From assembly GCA_020161655.1 (NCBI GenBank), contig JAIUPC010000006.1, forward strand, positions 62,001 through 126,000: 64,000 nt of DNA. Direction: 5' to 3'. Source of the stretch: Pseudomonadota bacterium (lineage in GTDB: Bacteria > Pseudomonadota > Alphaproteobacteria > Rhodobacterales > Rhodobacteraceae). A program made the translations under genes and the position numbers. Within the stretch, counting starts at the first letter, position 1; the number at the start of each line of letters is the position of its first letter. The notes under the pieces are model-generated. The model was not told the origin of the DNA. It was given only the letters and a program-made list of their open reading frames with translations, and did not search any database. Shown one piece after another: positions 27,871 to 37,559 of the stretch.

Positions 27871-28872
27871 TCAGTTCACGCGCGACACGACGTAGTCGGC
27901 AAGGTCGGCGAGCATGTCGCGCAGCTCATGCGGCGGCAGGGACGTGAGCGCAGCCTTGGCCTTCGCCGCCCAGGCCAGCGCATCCGCCTTCGTCCGCTCC
28001 ATCGCCCGGTGTCGGGCCATGATCGCAAGCGCTTCATCGAAATCGCCGTCGGCCTGCTGGCCCTTCTCGATCGTCCGCCGCCAGAAGGCGCGTTCAGCCT
28101 CATCCGCCGCCGCCACCGCCTTGATGACCGGCAGCGTCAGCTTCCGTTCGCGGAAATCGTCGCCAATGTTCTTGCCGATGACGGTGCTCGACCCGCCGTA
28201 ATCCAGAAGGTCATCGACGATCTGGAAGGCGATCCCCAGCGCATCGCCGTAGACGTGAAGCGCGCGGACCTGATCCTCGGGCGCGGCGGCGATCACGCCG
28301 CCAACCTCGGTGGCCGCAGAGAACAGCGCCGCCGTCTTGCCGCGCACCACCTGGAGATAGACCTTCTCATCGGTGCGCAGGTCCTGCGCCGCCGTGAGTT
28401 GCAGCACCTCGCCTTCTGCAATCGTCGCCGAGGCATTGGCAAGGATGTCGAGCACGCGCAGCGATCCGGTCTCTACCATCAGCTGGAACGACCGCGAGAA
28501 AAGGTAATCGCCGACAAGGACCGAGGATTTGTTGTCCCAGAGAAGGTTCGCCGTCGGCCTTCCGCGCCGCTGGCGGCTTTCATCGACCACGTCGTCATGC
28601 AGCAAGGTCGCCGTGTGGATGAACTCCACCGTCGCGGCGAGCTTCAGGTGATGCTCGCCCTCGTAACCGCAAAGCCGCGCGGCGGCGAGCGTCAGCATCG
28701 GCCTTAGCCGCTTTCCCCCCGCCTCGACCAGATGGGCCGTCACTTCCGGGATGCGCGGCGCATGTTCCGACGCCATGCGGTCACGGATGAGGGCATTCAC
28801 GGCCGCAAGATCGGCAGCGAGGTAGGCGGCCATCCGGTCATGTGGCTTATGTGCGGCTTCGTCCAGACTCAT
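27871..28872 (-). CDS. long-chain polyprenyl diphosphate synthase (ubiquinone side chain)
   Basis: A 333-residue trans-prenyltransferase that elongates farnesyl diphosphate with isopentenyl units. The two aspartate-rich motifs are LLHDDVVDESRQRRG (FARM) and FQIVDDLLDYGG (SARM), with GGKRLRPML and the lysine of GKTAALF. The small residues before the first motif (TATLLHDD) favour long products, so octa- or decaprenyl diphosphate for quinones is likely. The start at 28872 (MSLDEAAHKP) is divergent from the DUF2007 gene, 54 nt away. Confidence 0.93.
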   Translation of the reverse strand: MSLDEAAHKPHDRMAAYLAADLAAVNALIRDRMASEHAPRIPEVTAHLVEAGGKRLRPMLTLAAARLCGYEGEHHLKLAATVEFIHTATLLHDDVVDESRQRRGRPTANLLWDNKSSVLVGDYLFSRSFQLMVETGSLRVLDILANASATIAEGEVLQLTAAQDLRTDEKVYLQVVRGKTAALFSAATEVGGVIAAAPEDQVRALHVYGDALGIAFQIVDDLLDYGGSSTVIGKNIGDDFRERKLTLPVIKAVAAADEAERAFWRRTIEKGQQADGDFDEALAIMARHRAMERTKADALAWAAKAKAALTSLPPHELRDMLADLADYVVSRVN

Positions 28873-28926
28873 CGGCGTCCCGTGCTTACTCGACAAACCC
28901 CGCGGGCAGTCCTTAAGACTTGGATT

Positions 28927-29142
28927 ATGAAAGAGCTTCTGCGCACCAACGACCCAACCGTAATCGCATTCGCGACCGCTCTCCTTGAGGGTGAGGGTAT
29001 AGCGGCCTTTCAGATGGACGTCCACATGAGCGTGCTCGAAGGTTCCTTGGGCATATTGCCACGCAGGCTGATGGTGGTCGACCGCGACCTCTTTCTTGCC
29101 CGCGCCATCCTTGCCGACAACGGCATCGAGACGGGCCTCTGA
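28927..29142 (+). CDS. DUF2007-family small protein
   Basis: A 71-residue protein (MKELLRTNDPTVIAFATALL...) of the DUF2007 signal-transducing-like family, a small ferredoxin-like fold of unknown role. The segment GILPRRLMVVDRDLFLARAIL is conserved in the family. The stop lies 1 nt before the methyltransferase start, so the two are probably translated together. Confidence 0.85.
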   Translation: MKELLRTNDPTVIAFATALLEGEGIAAFQMDVHMSVLEGSLGILPRRLMVVDRDLFLARAILADNGIETGL

Positions 29143-29143
29143 G

Positions 29144-29911
29144 ATGTTCCCCGACGACACCCTCACCTGCGACGGTTTCCTTGGCGGCACGCTCAGGATC
29201 TGGCAGCCGAAGGCGGGCTACCGCGCGGCAATGGACCCGGTCTTGCTGGCCGCTGCCGTGCCGGCCCGCGCTGGCGAAACCGTGCTGGAACTCGGCTGCG
29301 GTGCGGGGGTGGCGAGCCTTTGCCTCGCCCGCCGCGTGGCTGGCCTCGGCATCGCCGGGATCGAGCGGCAGGCGGAGTATGCCGATCTCGCGCGCCGGAA
29401 TGCTTCTGAAAACGGCCTCGCCTTCGACGTGACCGAGGGCGACATCGCCCGGATGCCAGCCGCTTTGCGCGCCCTCTCCTTCGACCAAGTCATCGCCAAT
29501 CCGCCCTATTTCCCGAAAGGCGGCGGCACGCCGGCCCGTGACTGCGGCCGCGAGGCGGCGCAGCGCGAGGATCTGTCCCTGGCCGAATGGCTTCGCGTCG
29601 GCCTGAAGCGGCTCCGCCCCGGCGGCTGGCTGACGCTGATCCAGTCCGCCGACCGGCTGCCCGATCTTCTCGCCGGCCTCGGCCCCGGTGCGGGCAGCAC
29701 CGTTGTCCTGCCCATTGTGCCGCGTGACGGGCGGCCGGCAGGGCGGGTGATACTGCAGACCCGCAAGGGCGGCCGCGCCGCCTTTCGCCTTCTCGCCCCT
29801 CTGGTCATTCATTCCGGCGCGGAGCATCTGAAGGATGGCGACGACCAGACACCCGAGTCGCGCGCCATTCTGCGGGACGGTTCCGCGCTCGATCTGCAGG
29901 GCGGGCGTTAA
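29144..29911 (+). CDS. SAM-dependent methyltransferase (TrmN6-like)
   Basis: A 255-residue class I methyltransferase. The SAM loop is VLELGCGAGVASLCLA and the catalytic N6-methyltransferase motif is IANPPYF, as in the family that makes m6A37 in tRNA1(Val). PKAGYRAAMDPVLLAAAVP before the SAM loop is typical of this group. The ATG at 29144 directly follows the DUF2007 stop; the frame runs upstream over that gene but without a site. The exact RNA target is not known. Confidence 0.9.
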   Translation: MFPDDTLTCDGFLGGTLRIWQPKAGYRAAMDPVLLAAAVPARAGETVLELGCGAGVASLCLARRVAGLGIAGIERQAEYADLARRNASENGLAFDVTEGDIARMPAALRALSFDQVIANPPYFPKGGGTPARDCGREAAQREDLSLAEWLRVGLKRLRPGGWLTLIQSADRLPDLLAGLGPGAGSTVVLPIVPRDGRPAGRVILQTRKGGRAAFRLLAPLVIHSGAEHLKDGDDQTPESRAILRDGSALDLQGGR

Positions 29912-30030
29912 CCATCCGGCAAGGTTCAGCCCGTCATCTTTGCTGCGGTCGGATGCCGCGCAACTCGGGCGTGACACGACTCAAGTAATGTGATGGGATT
30001 GTGACAGAGTTCACAGGAGAGGAGACCCCG

Positions 30031-30198
30031 ATGTCGCTTGGTTCGCACCTGCAAGAACTTCGCAAGAAGCATCAGAACTTGTCCGAAGCCGTGGAAGAGG
30101 CCCAGCGCCATCCCGGCTCCAACGACCTCGCCATTGCGGAGATGAAAAAGCAGAAACTGCGTCTCAAGGAAGAAATATCGCGCCTCACGGAGGCCTGA
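30031..30198 (+). CDS. YdcH-family small protein (DUF465)
   Basis: A 55-residue, highly charged, two-helix protein. The HLQELRKKHQNLSEAVEEA and IAEMKKQKLRLKEEISRL helices are typical of DUF465/YdcH, a small family of unknown function. The ATG at 30031 has a GGAGAGGAG site 5 to 13 nt upstream; the earlier GTG at 30001 is less likely. Convergent with the EamA gene. Confidence 0.88.
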   Translation: MSLGSHLQELRKKHQNLSEAVEEAQRHPGSNDLAIAEMKKQKLRLKEEISRLTEA

Positions 30199-30202
30199 CG
30201 CA

Positions 30203-31066
30203 CTAGCGCCGCGCGCCGGCCCGCGCCGCGACCCACGCGCCGCCCGTGATGAGGGCGGCGGCAATGGCGATTTGCGGCGTTGCCGGCGCGAGGCCTGCGG
30301 CCAGAAGCACAAGCGTCGAGATCAACGGAGCGGCATAGGCCGACACTCCCAGAAGTTGAATGTCGCCCCGCTTGACCCCGATGTCCCAGATGTAGAAGGC
30401 GAGGCCCACCGGGCCGAGGCCGAGGGCGATGCATGACGCCCAGCCGAGCGTGCTTTGCGGCCAGACGGTCGTCTCCAAAGCGAGATGTGCGGCTGCAGAC
30501 AAAAGTGCCGTCCCGAGACAGAATACCGTGACCGAGGCTGTCGGCACCGCGCCAAAGCAGCGCGACACCACCGAATAGGTGGCCCAGGTCAGTGCCGCGA
30601 AAAAGGCGAGTATCAGCCCCTTGGTATGGGCGGGATCAAATCCGCCACCCGACCGCATCACGATCAGCGCAGCGCCCGCAAAAGACAGAAGCGCGCCGAT
30701 GACATGGCCGGCCGTCAGCCTTTCCCCCGGCAATAGGCCCGAGAAAAGCACGATGAAAAGCGGCCAGAGATAGGCGATCAGGCTCGCCTCCGCCGGTGGC
30801 GCCAGGCGCAGGGCGGAGAAGTAAAGGAAGTGGTAGCCGAAAAGCGCAGCCGTGCCGAACAGGTAGACCGCCGGGCGGACGGATCGCAACTGGCCCGCGC
30901 TGCCCGAGGCGATGGTCCAGACCACGCCCAGCGCGCCGCCGATAGCAAAGGTGATGGCGTTCAAGAGCAGTGGCGGCACCGGCGCCGAACCGACGGTGAA
31001 CAGCGCCAGAAGCGACCAGAGAAGAACCGCCCCGAAACCGATCGCCGTTGCCCTGCCGCGTGTCAT
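30203..31066 (-). CDS. EamA/DMT-family exporter
   Basis: A 287-residue inner-membrane protein with about ten hydrophobic helices in two EamA repeats of five. The first repeat includes RLAPPAEASLIAYLWPLFIVLFS and the second GPVGLAFYIWDIGVKRGDIQLLGVSAYAAPLIS, which resembles aromatic-amino-acid exporters of the YddG type. The ATG at 31066 is preferred over the start at 31123. The substrate is inferred from similarity only. Confidence 0.88.
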   Translation of the reverse strand: MTRGRATAIGFGAVLLWSLLALFTVGSAPVPPLLLNAITFAIGGALGVVWTIASGSAGQLRSVRPAVYLFGTAALFGYHFLYFSALRLAPPAEASLIAYLWPLFIVLFSGLLPGERLTAGHVIGALLSFAGAALIVMRSGGGFDPAHTKGLILAFFAALTWATYSVVSRCFGAVPTASVTVFCLGTALLSAAAHLALETTVWPQSTLGWASCIALGLGPVGLAFYIWDIGVKRGDIQLLGVSAYAAPLISTLVLLAAGLAPATPQIAIAAALITGGAWVAARAGARR

Positions 31067-31179
31067 CCCTGCCCCCGTTCCTGCCCTTGCAGCCGCATAG
31101 CCGACCGGCGAGGCCCGCCGCAAGACGCCATGAAAAAGGCCGCCCCCGAAGGACCGGCCCCGATGCTGTGTCGCCGCGG

Positions 31180-31902
31180 TCAGACGAAGAACTGCGCGCC
31201 GTTGGCCGAGATGGTCGAACCGTTGATGAAGCCCGCATCGTCCGAGACGAGGAAGGCTACGCAGCGCGCAATCTCCTCAGGCTCGCCCAGACGGCCAGCC
31301 GGGATGCCGGCGATGATCGATTCGCGCACCTTTTCCGGCACCGCCATCACCATTTCGGTGGCGATGTAGCCGGGGCAGACCGCGTTGGCGGTGATCCCGG
31401 CCCGCGCGCCTTCCTGTGCAAGGCTCTTGACGATGCCAAGATCGCCGGCCTTGGTCGCGGCATAGTTCACCTGGGCGAACTGCCCTTTCTGGCCGTTGAT
31501 CGACGAAATCACCACGACGCGGCCGAACTTGCGGTCACGCATCCCCGGCCAGACCGGATGGACGGTGTTGAAGACGCCCGTCAGGTTGGTGTCGATCACC
31601 TGATGCCACTGCTCCGGCGTCATCTTGTGGAACGGCGCGTCACGGGTGATGCCGGCATTGGCGACGATGATCTCGACCGGGCCGAGATCGGCCTCGACCT
31701 TGGCGATACCGGCCTTCGAGGCCTCGTAGTCGCCGACGTTCCACTTGTAGGTCTTGATCCCGGTCTCGGAGGTGAACTTGGCCGCAGCCTCGTCATTGCC
31801 GGCATAGTTCGCCGCGACGGTATAGCCCTTGTTCTTCAGCGCCTGCGAAATCGCCGCGCCGATGCCGCGCGAACCGCCGGTGACCAAAGCAACTCTCGAC
31901 AT
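31180..31902 (-). CDS. phbB: acetoacetyl-CoA reductase
   Basis: Reduces acetoacetyl-CoA to (R)-3-hydroxybutyryl-CoA with NADPH. The 240-residue SDR protein has TGGSRGIG at the cofactor site, NAGITRD and the catalytic S-Y-K set in ISSINGQKGQFAQVNYAATKAG, with GFINGSTISANGAQ at the end, all typical of PhbB. With phbA (104 nt upstream, same strand) it serves polyhydroxybutyrate synthesis and the entry of the ethylmalonyl-CoA pathway. No PHA synthase is in the window. Confidence 0.96.
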   Translation of the reverse strand: MSRVALVTGGSRGIGAAISQALKNKGYTVAANYAGNDEAAAKFTSETGIKTYKWNVGDYEASKAGIAKVEADLGPVEIIVANAGITRDAPFHKMTPEQWHQVIDTNLTGVFNTVHPVWPGMRDRKFGRVVVISSINGQKGQFAQVNYAATKAGDLGIVKSLAQEGARAGITANAVCPGYIATEMVMAVPEKVRESIIAGIPAGRLGEPEEIARCVAFLVSDDAGFINGSTISANGAQFFV

Positions 31903-32006
31903 GATTCTTCCTCCTTGAGGTGGGTGCTTGAAATCCTGTTATCGAAACGGGAATCCGGGCGCAACATTATTGCGTCCGGATTTCGCGTTTGCAGAAACTT
32001 TGCGCC

Positions 32007-33182
32007 TCAGGCCCGCTCAAGGCACATGGCAACGCCCATGCCGCCGCCGATGCAAAGCGTGGCGAGGCCCTTCTTCGCGCCCGAACGCTGCATCTCGAAC
32101 AAGAGCGTGTTCAGGATGCGGGCACCCGAGGCGCCGATCGGGTGGCCGATGGCGATGGCGCCACCGTTGACGTTCACCAGCGCCGGGTCCCAACCCATGT
32201 CCTTGTTGACGGCAAGCGCCTGGGCCGCGAAAGCCTCGTTCGCTTCGATCCGGTCAAGGTCGCCGATCTTCCAGCCGGCTTTTTCCAGCGCCTTGCGGCT
32301 GGCGAAGATCGGGCCGACGCCCATGATCGCCGGATCAAGGCCGGCCGTCGCGTAGGAGGCGATGCGGGCCAGAGGCTTCAGGCCCCGTTTCGCCGCTTCC
32401 TCTTCCGACATCACCAGAACCGCCGCCGCGCCGTCATTGAGGCCCGAGGCATTGCCGGCGGTGACGCTGCCGTCCTTGGCGAAGGCTGGGCGGAGCTTGG
32501 TCATCGCGTCGATGGTCGCGCCGTGGCGGATGTATTCGTCGGCATCCATCACGACGTCGCCCTTGCGGGTCTTGATGGTGAAGGGGATGATCTCGTCCTC
32601 GAACTTGCCGGCCTTCTGTGCCGCTTCGGCCTTGTTCTGGCTCGCCAGCGCGAATTCGTCCTGCGCCTCGCGGCTGATCTGCCACTGGCGCGCGACGTTC
32701 TCGGCGGTGGTGCCCATGTGATAGCCGTTGAAGGCATCCCAGAGCCCGTCCTTGATCATCGAGTCGATGAAGTTGAGGTCGCCCATCTTCTGGCCGGCGC
32801 GCAGATGCGCGACATGGGGGGAAAGCGACATGCTTTCCTGCCCGCCCGCGACGACGATGGCCGCATCGCCAAGCTGGACGTGCTGGGCGGCAAGCGCCAC
32901 CGCGCGGAGGCCCGACCCGCAGACCTGGTTGAGCGACCAGGCAGCACTTTCCTTCGGCAGGCCGGCGTTGATATGCGCCTGACGGGCCGGGTTCTGGCCC
33001 TGACCGGCGGTCAGCACCTGACCGAGGATCGTCTCGCTCACATCGGCCTTGTCGATGCCGGCGCGGGCGACGACGCCGTCGATCACCGCGGCGCCAAGAT
33101 CATGGGCGGCGGTATTGGCGAAAGAGCCATTGAAACTTCCAACCGCCGTACGGCCGGCCGATACGATTACGACATTGGTCAT
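32007..33182 (-). CDS. phbA: acetyl-CoA C-acetyltransferase (beta-ketothiolase)
   Basis: Condenses two acetyl-CoA to acetoacetyl-CoA. The 391-residue thiolase has the nucleophilic cysteine in [15 protein letters not shown] (about 88), the histidine in [12 protein letters not shown] and the second cysteine in LCIGGGMG. The ATG at 33182 begins [17 protein letters not shown]; the frame upstream is not coding. It supplies acetoacetyl-CoA to phbB, next on the strand. Confidence 0.97.
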   Translation of the reverse strand: MTNVVIVSAGRTAVGSFNGSFANTAAHDLGAAVIDGVVARAGIDKADVSETILGQVLTAGQGQNPARQAHINAGLPKESAAWSLNQVCGSGLRAVALAAQHVQLGDAAIVVAGGQESMSLSPHVAHLRAGQKMGDLNFIDSMIKDGLWDAFNGYHMGTTAENVARQWQISREAQDEFALASQNKAEAAQKAGKFEDEIIPFTIKTRKGDVVMDADEYIRHGATIDAMTKLRPAFAKDGSVTAGNASGLNDGAAAVLVMSEEEAAKRGLKPLARIASYATAGLDPAIMGVGPIFASRKALEKAGWKIGDLDRIEANEAFAAQALAVNKDMGWDPALVNVNGGAIAIGHPIGASGARILNTLLFEMQRSGAKKGLATLCIGGGMGVAMCLERA

Positions 33183-33318
33183 GAGACAATCCTCCCTCGC
33201 GGCGATGGGCACGGCGTCACGAGGTCCCCCTCTCGCCGCTACGCAGAATGAGGTAAGGGACCGGCGCGTCAAGTGCAACGTCACAATTGCCGCCCTTGGG
33301 ATCGGCCGGGCGATGGCG

Positions 33319-34158
33319 TCACGCGGTCCGGGCTGCTGCGGGCAGTTTCCACGGTGGCGTGACGGTCGGGGCGCCGAAGTAATAGCCCTGCATGCAGTCG
33401 ATGCCGATCCCGGCGAGGTATTCGGCCTCGCGCGCGGTTTCGACCGATTCGGCCACCGCGAACATGTCGAGATGCCGGGCGACCGCCAGGATCGCCTGGG
33501 CCATGACCTGATTGTCGGCATTGTCGGCGATGCCACGGATGAAGCCGCCGTCGATCTTGATCATGTCGAAGTAGAAGCCGCGCAGATGCCGGAACGAGGT
33601 CAGCCCGGCCCCGAAATCATCGAGAGCAAAGCTGATGCCTTCGCCCTGAAGCCGGGCCATGAAGGTCGTCACCAGTTCCGGCATCAGCATCGCCGATTGC
33701 TCGGAAATCTCAAGGATCAGCCGCTCACCCGCCGTCGGGCAGCGGCGGAGACCCTGATGCAGCGTGCGGGTGAAGTTCGGATAGCCGATGGAACGGGCCG
33801 ACATGTTCACCGAAAGCCTGAGCTTGGGGTCATGCGCCAGCGCCTCGAACCCGAGGTTCAGCGCGAGGCAGTCGATCTCGCGACCGATCTCGGTCGTTTC
33901 GATCGCCGAGACGAAATCCCGCGCCGGAATGATGACGCCGCTTTCATCGGTGACGCGGATCAGCGCCTCGTGAAAGGCCGTGCCGCCCTGCTTGGACGCC
34001 TGAACGACGGGTTGATAGGCCAGAAGGACGCTGCGCCGCCGCACCGCCTCTGTCACCATGCGGATCACATCCTGGCCGCGCTGCGCCACCGCGGCGCTGA
34101 TGGGGCTGTCGTCGGCCGGGTCGATCAGTTGCCGACGCCTGAATCTTGCCCCCGCCAT
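33319..34158 (-). CDS. stand-alone EAL-domain cyclic-di-GMP phosphodiesterase
   Basis: A 279-residue protein, essentially one EAL domain with no GGDEF, sensor or membrane part. The family residues look intact: HEALIRV (EAL), NMSARS, EISEQSA, the metal site DDFGAG, KIDG, VAESVE and QGYYFG. It is therefore probably active in hydrolysing cyclic-di-GMP. The first 35 residues are polar. It is a single gene between phbA and tag, so its pathway is not shown by context. Confidence 0.92.
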   Translation of the reverse strand: MAGARFRRRQLIDPADDSPISAAVAQRGQDVIRMVTEAVRRRSVLLAYQPVVQASKQGGTAFHEALIRVTDESGVIIPARDFVSAIETTEIGREIDCLALNLGFEALAHDPKLRLSVNMSARSIGYPNFTRTLHQGLRRCPTAGERLILEISEQSAMLMPELVTTFMARLQGEGISFALDDFGAGLTSFRHLRGFYFDMIKIDGGFIRGIADNADNQVMAQAILAVARHLDMFAVAESVETAREAEYLAGIGIDCMQGYYFGAPTVTPPWKLPAAARTA

Positions 34159-34236
34159 CCCGCGATCTCCTCCGCTGCCATTGGCACCTTGCGGGCAAAG
34201 CGATAAGAACCGGTAAATCGCAACAAGGGGGCGGCG

Positions 34237-34806
34237 ATGGCAGAGCGCTGCGGCTGGTGCGGGACCGACCCGCTATACGTCGCCTATCACGACCACGAAT
34301 GGGGCGTGCCGGAACGCGATGCCCGGGCGCTTTGGGAAAAGCTCGTCCTCGACGGGTTTCAGGCCGGGCTTTCCTGGATCACGATCCTGAAGAAGCGCGA
34401 CAATTTCCGCGCTGCCTTCGAAGGCTTCCGGCCCGAGGTCATCGCCCGCTGGGGCGAGGATGACATCGCGCGCCTGCTCGCCGATCCCGGGATCATCCGG
34501 TCACGGTCGAAGATTGAGGCGACGATTGGCAATGCCCGCGCCTATCTCACCATCGCGGAGCGTGAGGGCTTCGACCAGTTCCTCTGGCGCTACCTTGACG
34601 GCAGACCCCTGCAGAACCGCTTCGCCACCAAGGCCGAGGTTCCGACCGCCACGCCCCTGTCCGAGCGCATCTCGAAGGACCTGAAGAAAGCCGGCTTCCG
34701 CTTCTGCGGGCCGACGATCACCTATGCCTTCATGGAGGCGGTGGGCATGGTCAATGACCACATCGTGACCTGCCCGGCGCATGGCAGGGTGGCGGCTCTG
34801 GGTTAG
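34237..34806 (+). CDS. tag: DNA-3-methyladenine glycosylase I
   Basis: Removes 3-methyladenine from alkylated DNA. The 189-residue product begins [20 protein letters not shown] and ends with HIVTCPAH, which contribute the zinc-binding Cys and His residues of the family. [17 protein letters not shown] carries the conserved glutamine/tryptophan pocket. The stop overlaps that of the TlpA-like gene on the other strand. Confidence 0.96.
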   Translation: MAERCGWCGTDPLYVAYHDHEWGVPERDARALWEKLVLDGFQAGLSWITILKKRDNFRAAFEGFRPEVIARWGEDDIARLLADPGIIRSRSKIEATIGNARAYLTIAEREGFDQFLWRYLDGRPLQNRFATKAEVPTATPLSERISKDLKKAGFRFCGPTITYAFMEAVGMVNDHIVTCPAHGRVAALG

Positions 34807-35357
34807 CCCTTCTCGGCCACCAGCGCCGCCACGATGGCCCGCGCGCTTTCGCTGTCCCATTCGGCATCGCCGGACATGCGGGCAACCTCCTGCCCTTCGC
34901 GGTTCAGGAGGATGGAGACGGGCAGGCCCAGCACCCCCATCTCGCGCGAAAGCTGGAGCTTCGGGTCAAGGTAGACGGGCAGCGTCTTGACGCCCACCTC
35001 TTCGAACAGCCGGGTGATGGCGGGCTGCGGGTTGCGCCCGGTGGCGATGGTGACGACCTCGAAATCCTCGCCGCCAAGGTCGCGGTTCAGGGCATCGAGC
35101 GCGGGCAGTTCCTTCCGGCAGGGCGCGCACCATGTCGCCCAGAAGTTCACCAGCACCACCTTGCCCTTCCAGTCGGCGAAGCCATACGCGCGCCCTTCTG
35201 CATCGGTGAAACTCGTCGCCGGAACCTCCAGCGGGGTCTCATGCACGGCAAGCTTCAGCATCGAGCCGTCGCGCAAGCCGGCGATGTCGGCGGCAGCCCC
35301 GGCGTTTGCACCAAGGCCAAGGGCCGTGTAGAGGACGACGGCAAGCAGATGACGCAT
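34803..35357 (-). CDS. TlpA-like thiol:disulfide oxidoreductase
   Basis: A 184-residue periplasmic or membrane-anchored thioredoxin-fold protein. An N-terminal signal sequence (about 1-22) precedes the domain. The redox motif is [16 protein letters not shown], and the cis-proline is in [13 protein letters not shown]. TlpA-like proteins reduce cytochrome oxidase or cytochrome c assembly partners. ATG at 35357 (GGAGG site) is preferred to TTG at 35360. Divergent from argH, 24 nt apart, a neighbourhood also seen in other Rhodobacterales. Confidence 0.9.
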   Translation of the reverse strand: MRHLLAVVLYTALGLGANAGAAADIAGLRDGSMLKLAVHETPLEVPATSFTDAEGRAYGFADWKGKVVLVNFWATWCAPCRKELPALDALNRDLGGEDFEVVTIATGRNPQPAITRLFEEVGVKTLPVYLDPKLQLSREMGVLGLPVSILLNREGQEVARMSGDAEWDSESARAIVAALVAEKG

Positions 35358-35381
35358 CAAAGGGGCCTCCGGGGGCAGACG

Positions 35382-36773
35382 ATGACAGACAAGACCCAGA
35401 ACGCGATGTGGGGCGGGCGCTTCGCCGCCGGGCCGGACGCGATCATGGAGGCGATCAACGCCTCGATCTCATTCGACAAGCGGCTCTATGCCCAGGACAT
35501 CGCAGGGTCCCGCGCCCATGCGGCGATGCTCGCCGCGACAGGCATCATCAGCGATAAAGATGCCGAGGCGATCCGGGAAGGGCTGCTCACGGTCTTGTCA
35601 GAGATCGAGGGCGGAAACTTCGCCTTTTCGACCGCGCTTGAAGACATCCACATGAATGTGGAGGCGCGGCTGAAGGAGGTGATCGGCGCGCCGGCCGGGC
35701 GGCTGCACACGGCGCGGTCGCGAAACGATCAGGTGGCGACCGACTTCCGGCTTTGGGTCCGTGACCAGTGCGATGCGGCAATCGAAGGCCTGACAGCGCT
35801 GCAAAAGGCACTTCTGGCGCAGGCCGAGGCGGGGGCCGACTGGGTCATGCCGGGCTTCACCCATCTTCAGACCGCGCAGCCGGTGACCTGGGGCCACCAC
35901 ATGATGGCCTATGTAGAGATGCTGGCCCGCGACAAGAGCCGCTTTGCCGATGCGCGGAAGCGGATGAACGAAAGCCCGCTTGGTGCGGCGGCACTGGCCG
36001 GCACCGGTTTTCCCATCGACCGGGCGATGACGGCGAAAGCGCTCGGCTTCGACCGGCCGATGGCCAATTCGCTCGACGCCGTCAGCGACCGCGACTTCGC
36101 GCTCGAATTCCTTTCGGCGGCGGTGATATGTGCGGTCCACCTCTCGCGCTTCGCCGAAGAACTGGTGATCTGGTCCTCGGCGCAGTTCCGCTTCGTGACG
36201 CTTTCCGACCGCTTCTCCACCGGCTCCTCGATCATGCCGCAGAAGAAGAACCCCGATGCGGCAGAGCTGATCCGTGCCAAGATCGGCCGCATCCTCGGCT
36301 CGGCAGTGGCGCTTTTCACGGTGATGAAGGGCCTGCCGCTCGCCTATTCCAAGGACATGCAGGAAGACAAGGAACAGGTCTTCGACGCTGCTGACACGCT
36401 GATGCTGGCGCTGGCGGCGATGACCGGCATGGTCGCCGACATGACGGCCAATCGCGCCAATCTGGAAAAGGCCGCATTGTCGGGCTTTTCCACCGCCACC
36501 GATCTTGCCGACTGGCTGGTGCGCGAGGCGGGCCTGCCGTTCCGCGATGCGCACCACGCCACCGGCGCGCTGGTGGCGCTGGCGGAAAAGAAGGGCTGCG
36601 ACCTTCCCGACCTTTCCATCGGCGAGATGACCTCCGTCCATCCTTCTATCACGCAGGACATCTATTCCGTCCTCGGCGTCCAGAACTCCGTCGCCTCGCG
36701 CAAAAGCTACGGCGGCACGGCGCCCGACCAGGTGCGCGAACAGGTGGCCCGCTGGAAGGCTCTCATCGGATGA
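35382..36773 (+). CDS. argH: argininosuccinate lyase
   Basis: Splits argininosuccinate into arginine and fumarate, the last step of arginine synthesis. The 463 residues contain the family signature [15 protein letters not shown] and the [15 protein letters not shown] block, with MWGGRF at the start. The ATG at 35382 begins [14 protein letters not shown]; the frame extends 47 codons upstream into the tlpA-like gene. The stop overlaps a tiny lipoprotein gene by 4 nt. Confidence 0.97.
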   Translation: MTDKTQNAMWGGRFAAGPDAIMEAINASISFDKRLYAQDIAGSRAHAAMLAATGIISDKDAEAIREGLLTVLSEIEGGNFAFSTALEDIHMNVEARLKEVIGAPAGRLHTARSRNDQVATDFRLWVRDQCDAAIEGLTALQKALLAQAEAGADWVMPGFTHLQTAQPVTWGHHMMAYVEMLARDKSRFADARKRMNESPLGAAALAGTGFPIDRAMTAKALGFDRPMANSLDAVSDRDFALEFLSAAVICAVHLSRFAEELVIWSSAQFRFVTLSDRFSTGSSIMPQKKNPDAAELIRAKIGRILGSAVALFTVMKGLPLAYSKDMQEDKEQVFDAADTLMLALAAMTGMVADMTANRANLEKAALSGFSTATDLADWLVREAGLPFRDAHHATGALVALAEKKGCDLPDLSIGEMTSVHPSITQDIYSVLGVQNSVASRKSYGGTAPDQVREQVARWKALIG

Positions 36774-36931
36774 ATCACGCCGTTGTAATGCTTTCGGCGG
36801 CCCTCTGCCTGCTTGCCGCCTGCACCCAGCCGCGCGCCCATGCGGCCTTGCGCCTGACCGACGGCGGCGTCAGGGTGACGCCGACATTATCAACCTCAAT
36901 CGCCGGGATCGGCGTATCGGTGAGTCAATGA
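36770..36931 (+). CDS. tiny lipoprotein 1 downstream of argH
   Basis: Too short to be found easily: 53 residues from the ATG at 36770, which overlaps the argH stop (ATGA). A lipoprotein signal is clear: a short hydrophobic run, then LLAAC with the lipobox cysteine at 18. The mature part, about 35 residues, is not a known domain ([21 protein letters not shown]). Its stop overlaps the next tiny gene by 4 nt. Confidence 0.65.
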   Translation: MNHAVVMLSAALCLLAACTQPRAHAALRLTDGGVRVTPTLSTSIAGIGVSVSQ

Positions 36932-37074
36932 AACGAATTCTTCCGGCCCTTGGCCTTCTGTCCTTCCTCGCGGCCTGCGGCGTCGATGGCGCGCCGGTTC
37001 CGCCGGAACCGAAGCCGGCGTCCGCAGTCACGATTAGTGGTGAGGGCCGCATCGGCGCCGTCGCCAAGCTCTAA
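36928..37074 (+). CDS. tiny lipoprotein 2 downstream of argH
   Basis: 48 residues from the ATG at 36928, overlapping the preceding gene by 4 nt. The lipobox is FLAAC with the cysteine at residue 16; the mature part is a proline-rich linker (GAPVPPEPKPA) and VTISGEGRIGAVAKL. Similar tiny lipoproteins often follow argH and precede lysA in Rhodobacterales, which is where lysA may once have been. Confidence 0.7.
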   Translation: MKRILPALGLLSFLAACGVDGAPVPPEPKPASAVTISGEGRIGAVAKL

Positions 37075-37076
37075 GG

Positions 37077-37463
37077 TCAGGCGGCTGCTTCCGTCGGGAA
37101 GCGGTCGATGTTCTCTTCGATCCAGCCGGTCAGCAGGCCAACCCGCGCGGCCATCTCGCGGCCAAGCGGGGTCAGCGAATAGACCACATGCGGTGGCACG
37201 ACCGGGAAGGATTCCCGGTGGACAAGGCCATGCCCCGCAAGATCCTGCAGCGTCTTCGACAGCATCCGCTCACTGACGCCGCCGATGGTGCGGCGCAGGT
37301 CGGAAAACCGCATCTCGCCCTTGTTGAGCACGATCAGGCAGAGGACCGACCACCGCGTCGTCACCTGCCTGAGGATCGTGCGCGAGGGGCAAAGCTCGGA
37401 CAGGACATTGCCCGCCATCATCGCCGCCTCGACGGGATTCCTTACGATTTCCGCATCCGGCAT
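37077..37463 (-). CDS. HxlR-family transcriptional regulator
   Basis: A 128-residue winged-helix regulator. The helix-turn-helix is in MRFSDLRRTIGGVSERMLSKTLQDL and the wing in VVPPHVVYSLTPLGREM; the cysteine of SELCPSRTILRQV precedes it, a position used for redox or electrophile sensing in some relatives. It is divergent from the NmrA-type reductase and shares a 96-nt region with a perfect ATGTA-N6-TACAT dyad (37488-37503), the likely operator. Confidence 0.92.
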   Translation of the reverse strand: MPDAEIVRNPVEAAMMAGNVLSELCPSRTILRQVTTRWSVLCLIVLNKGEMRFSDLRRTIGGVSERMLSKTLQDLAGHGLVHRESFPVVPPHVVYSLTPLGREMAARVGLLTGWIEENIDRFPTEAAA

Positions 37464-37487
37464 GGTCTGGCTCCAAAACTAACAAAT

Positions 37488-37503
37488 ATGTACGTACTTA
37501 CAT
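37488..37503. promoter_or_regulatory. candidate HxlR operator
   Basis: ATGTA-CGTACT-TACAT is an inverted repeat with 5-bp arms and a 6-bp centre between hxlR-type and nmrA-type divergent genes. The spacing suits dimeric winged-helix binding. Position alone supports control of the reductase gene. Confidence 0.5.
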
Positions 37504-37559
37504 TTCATAAGCATGTCAAATAGGTTCCTGCCATCATCCGATTGCAAAGGACCAGACCC

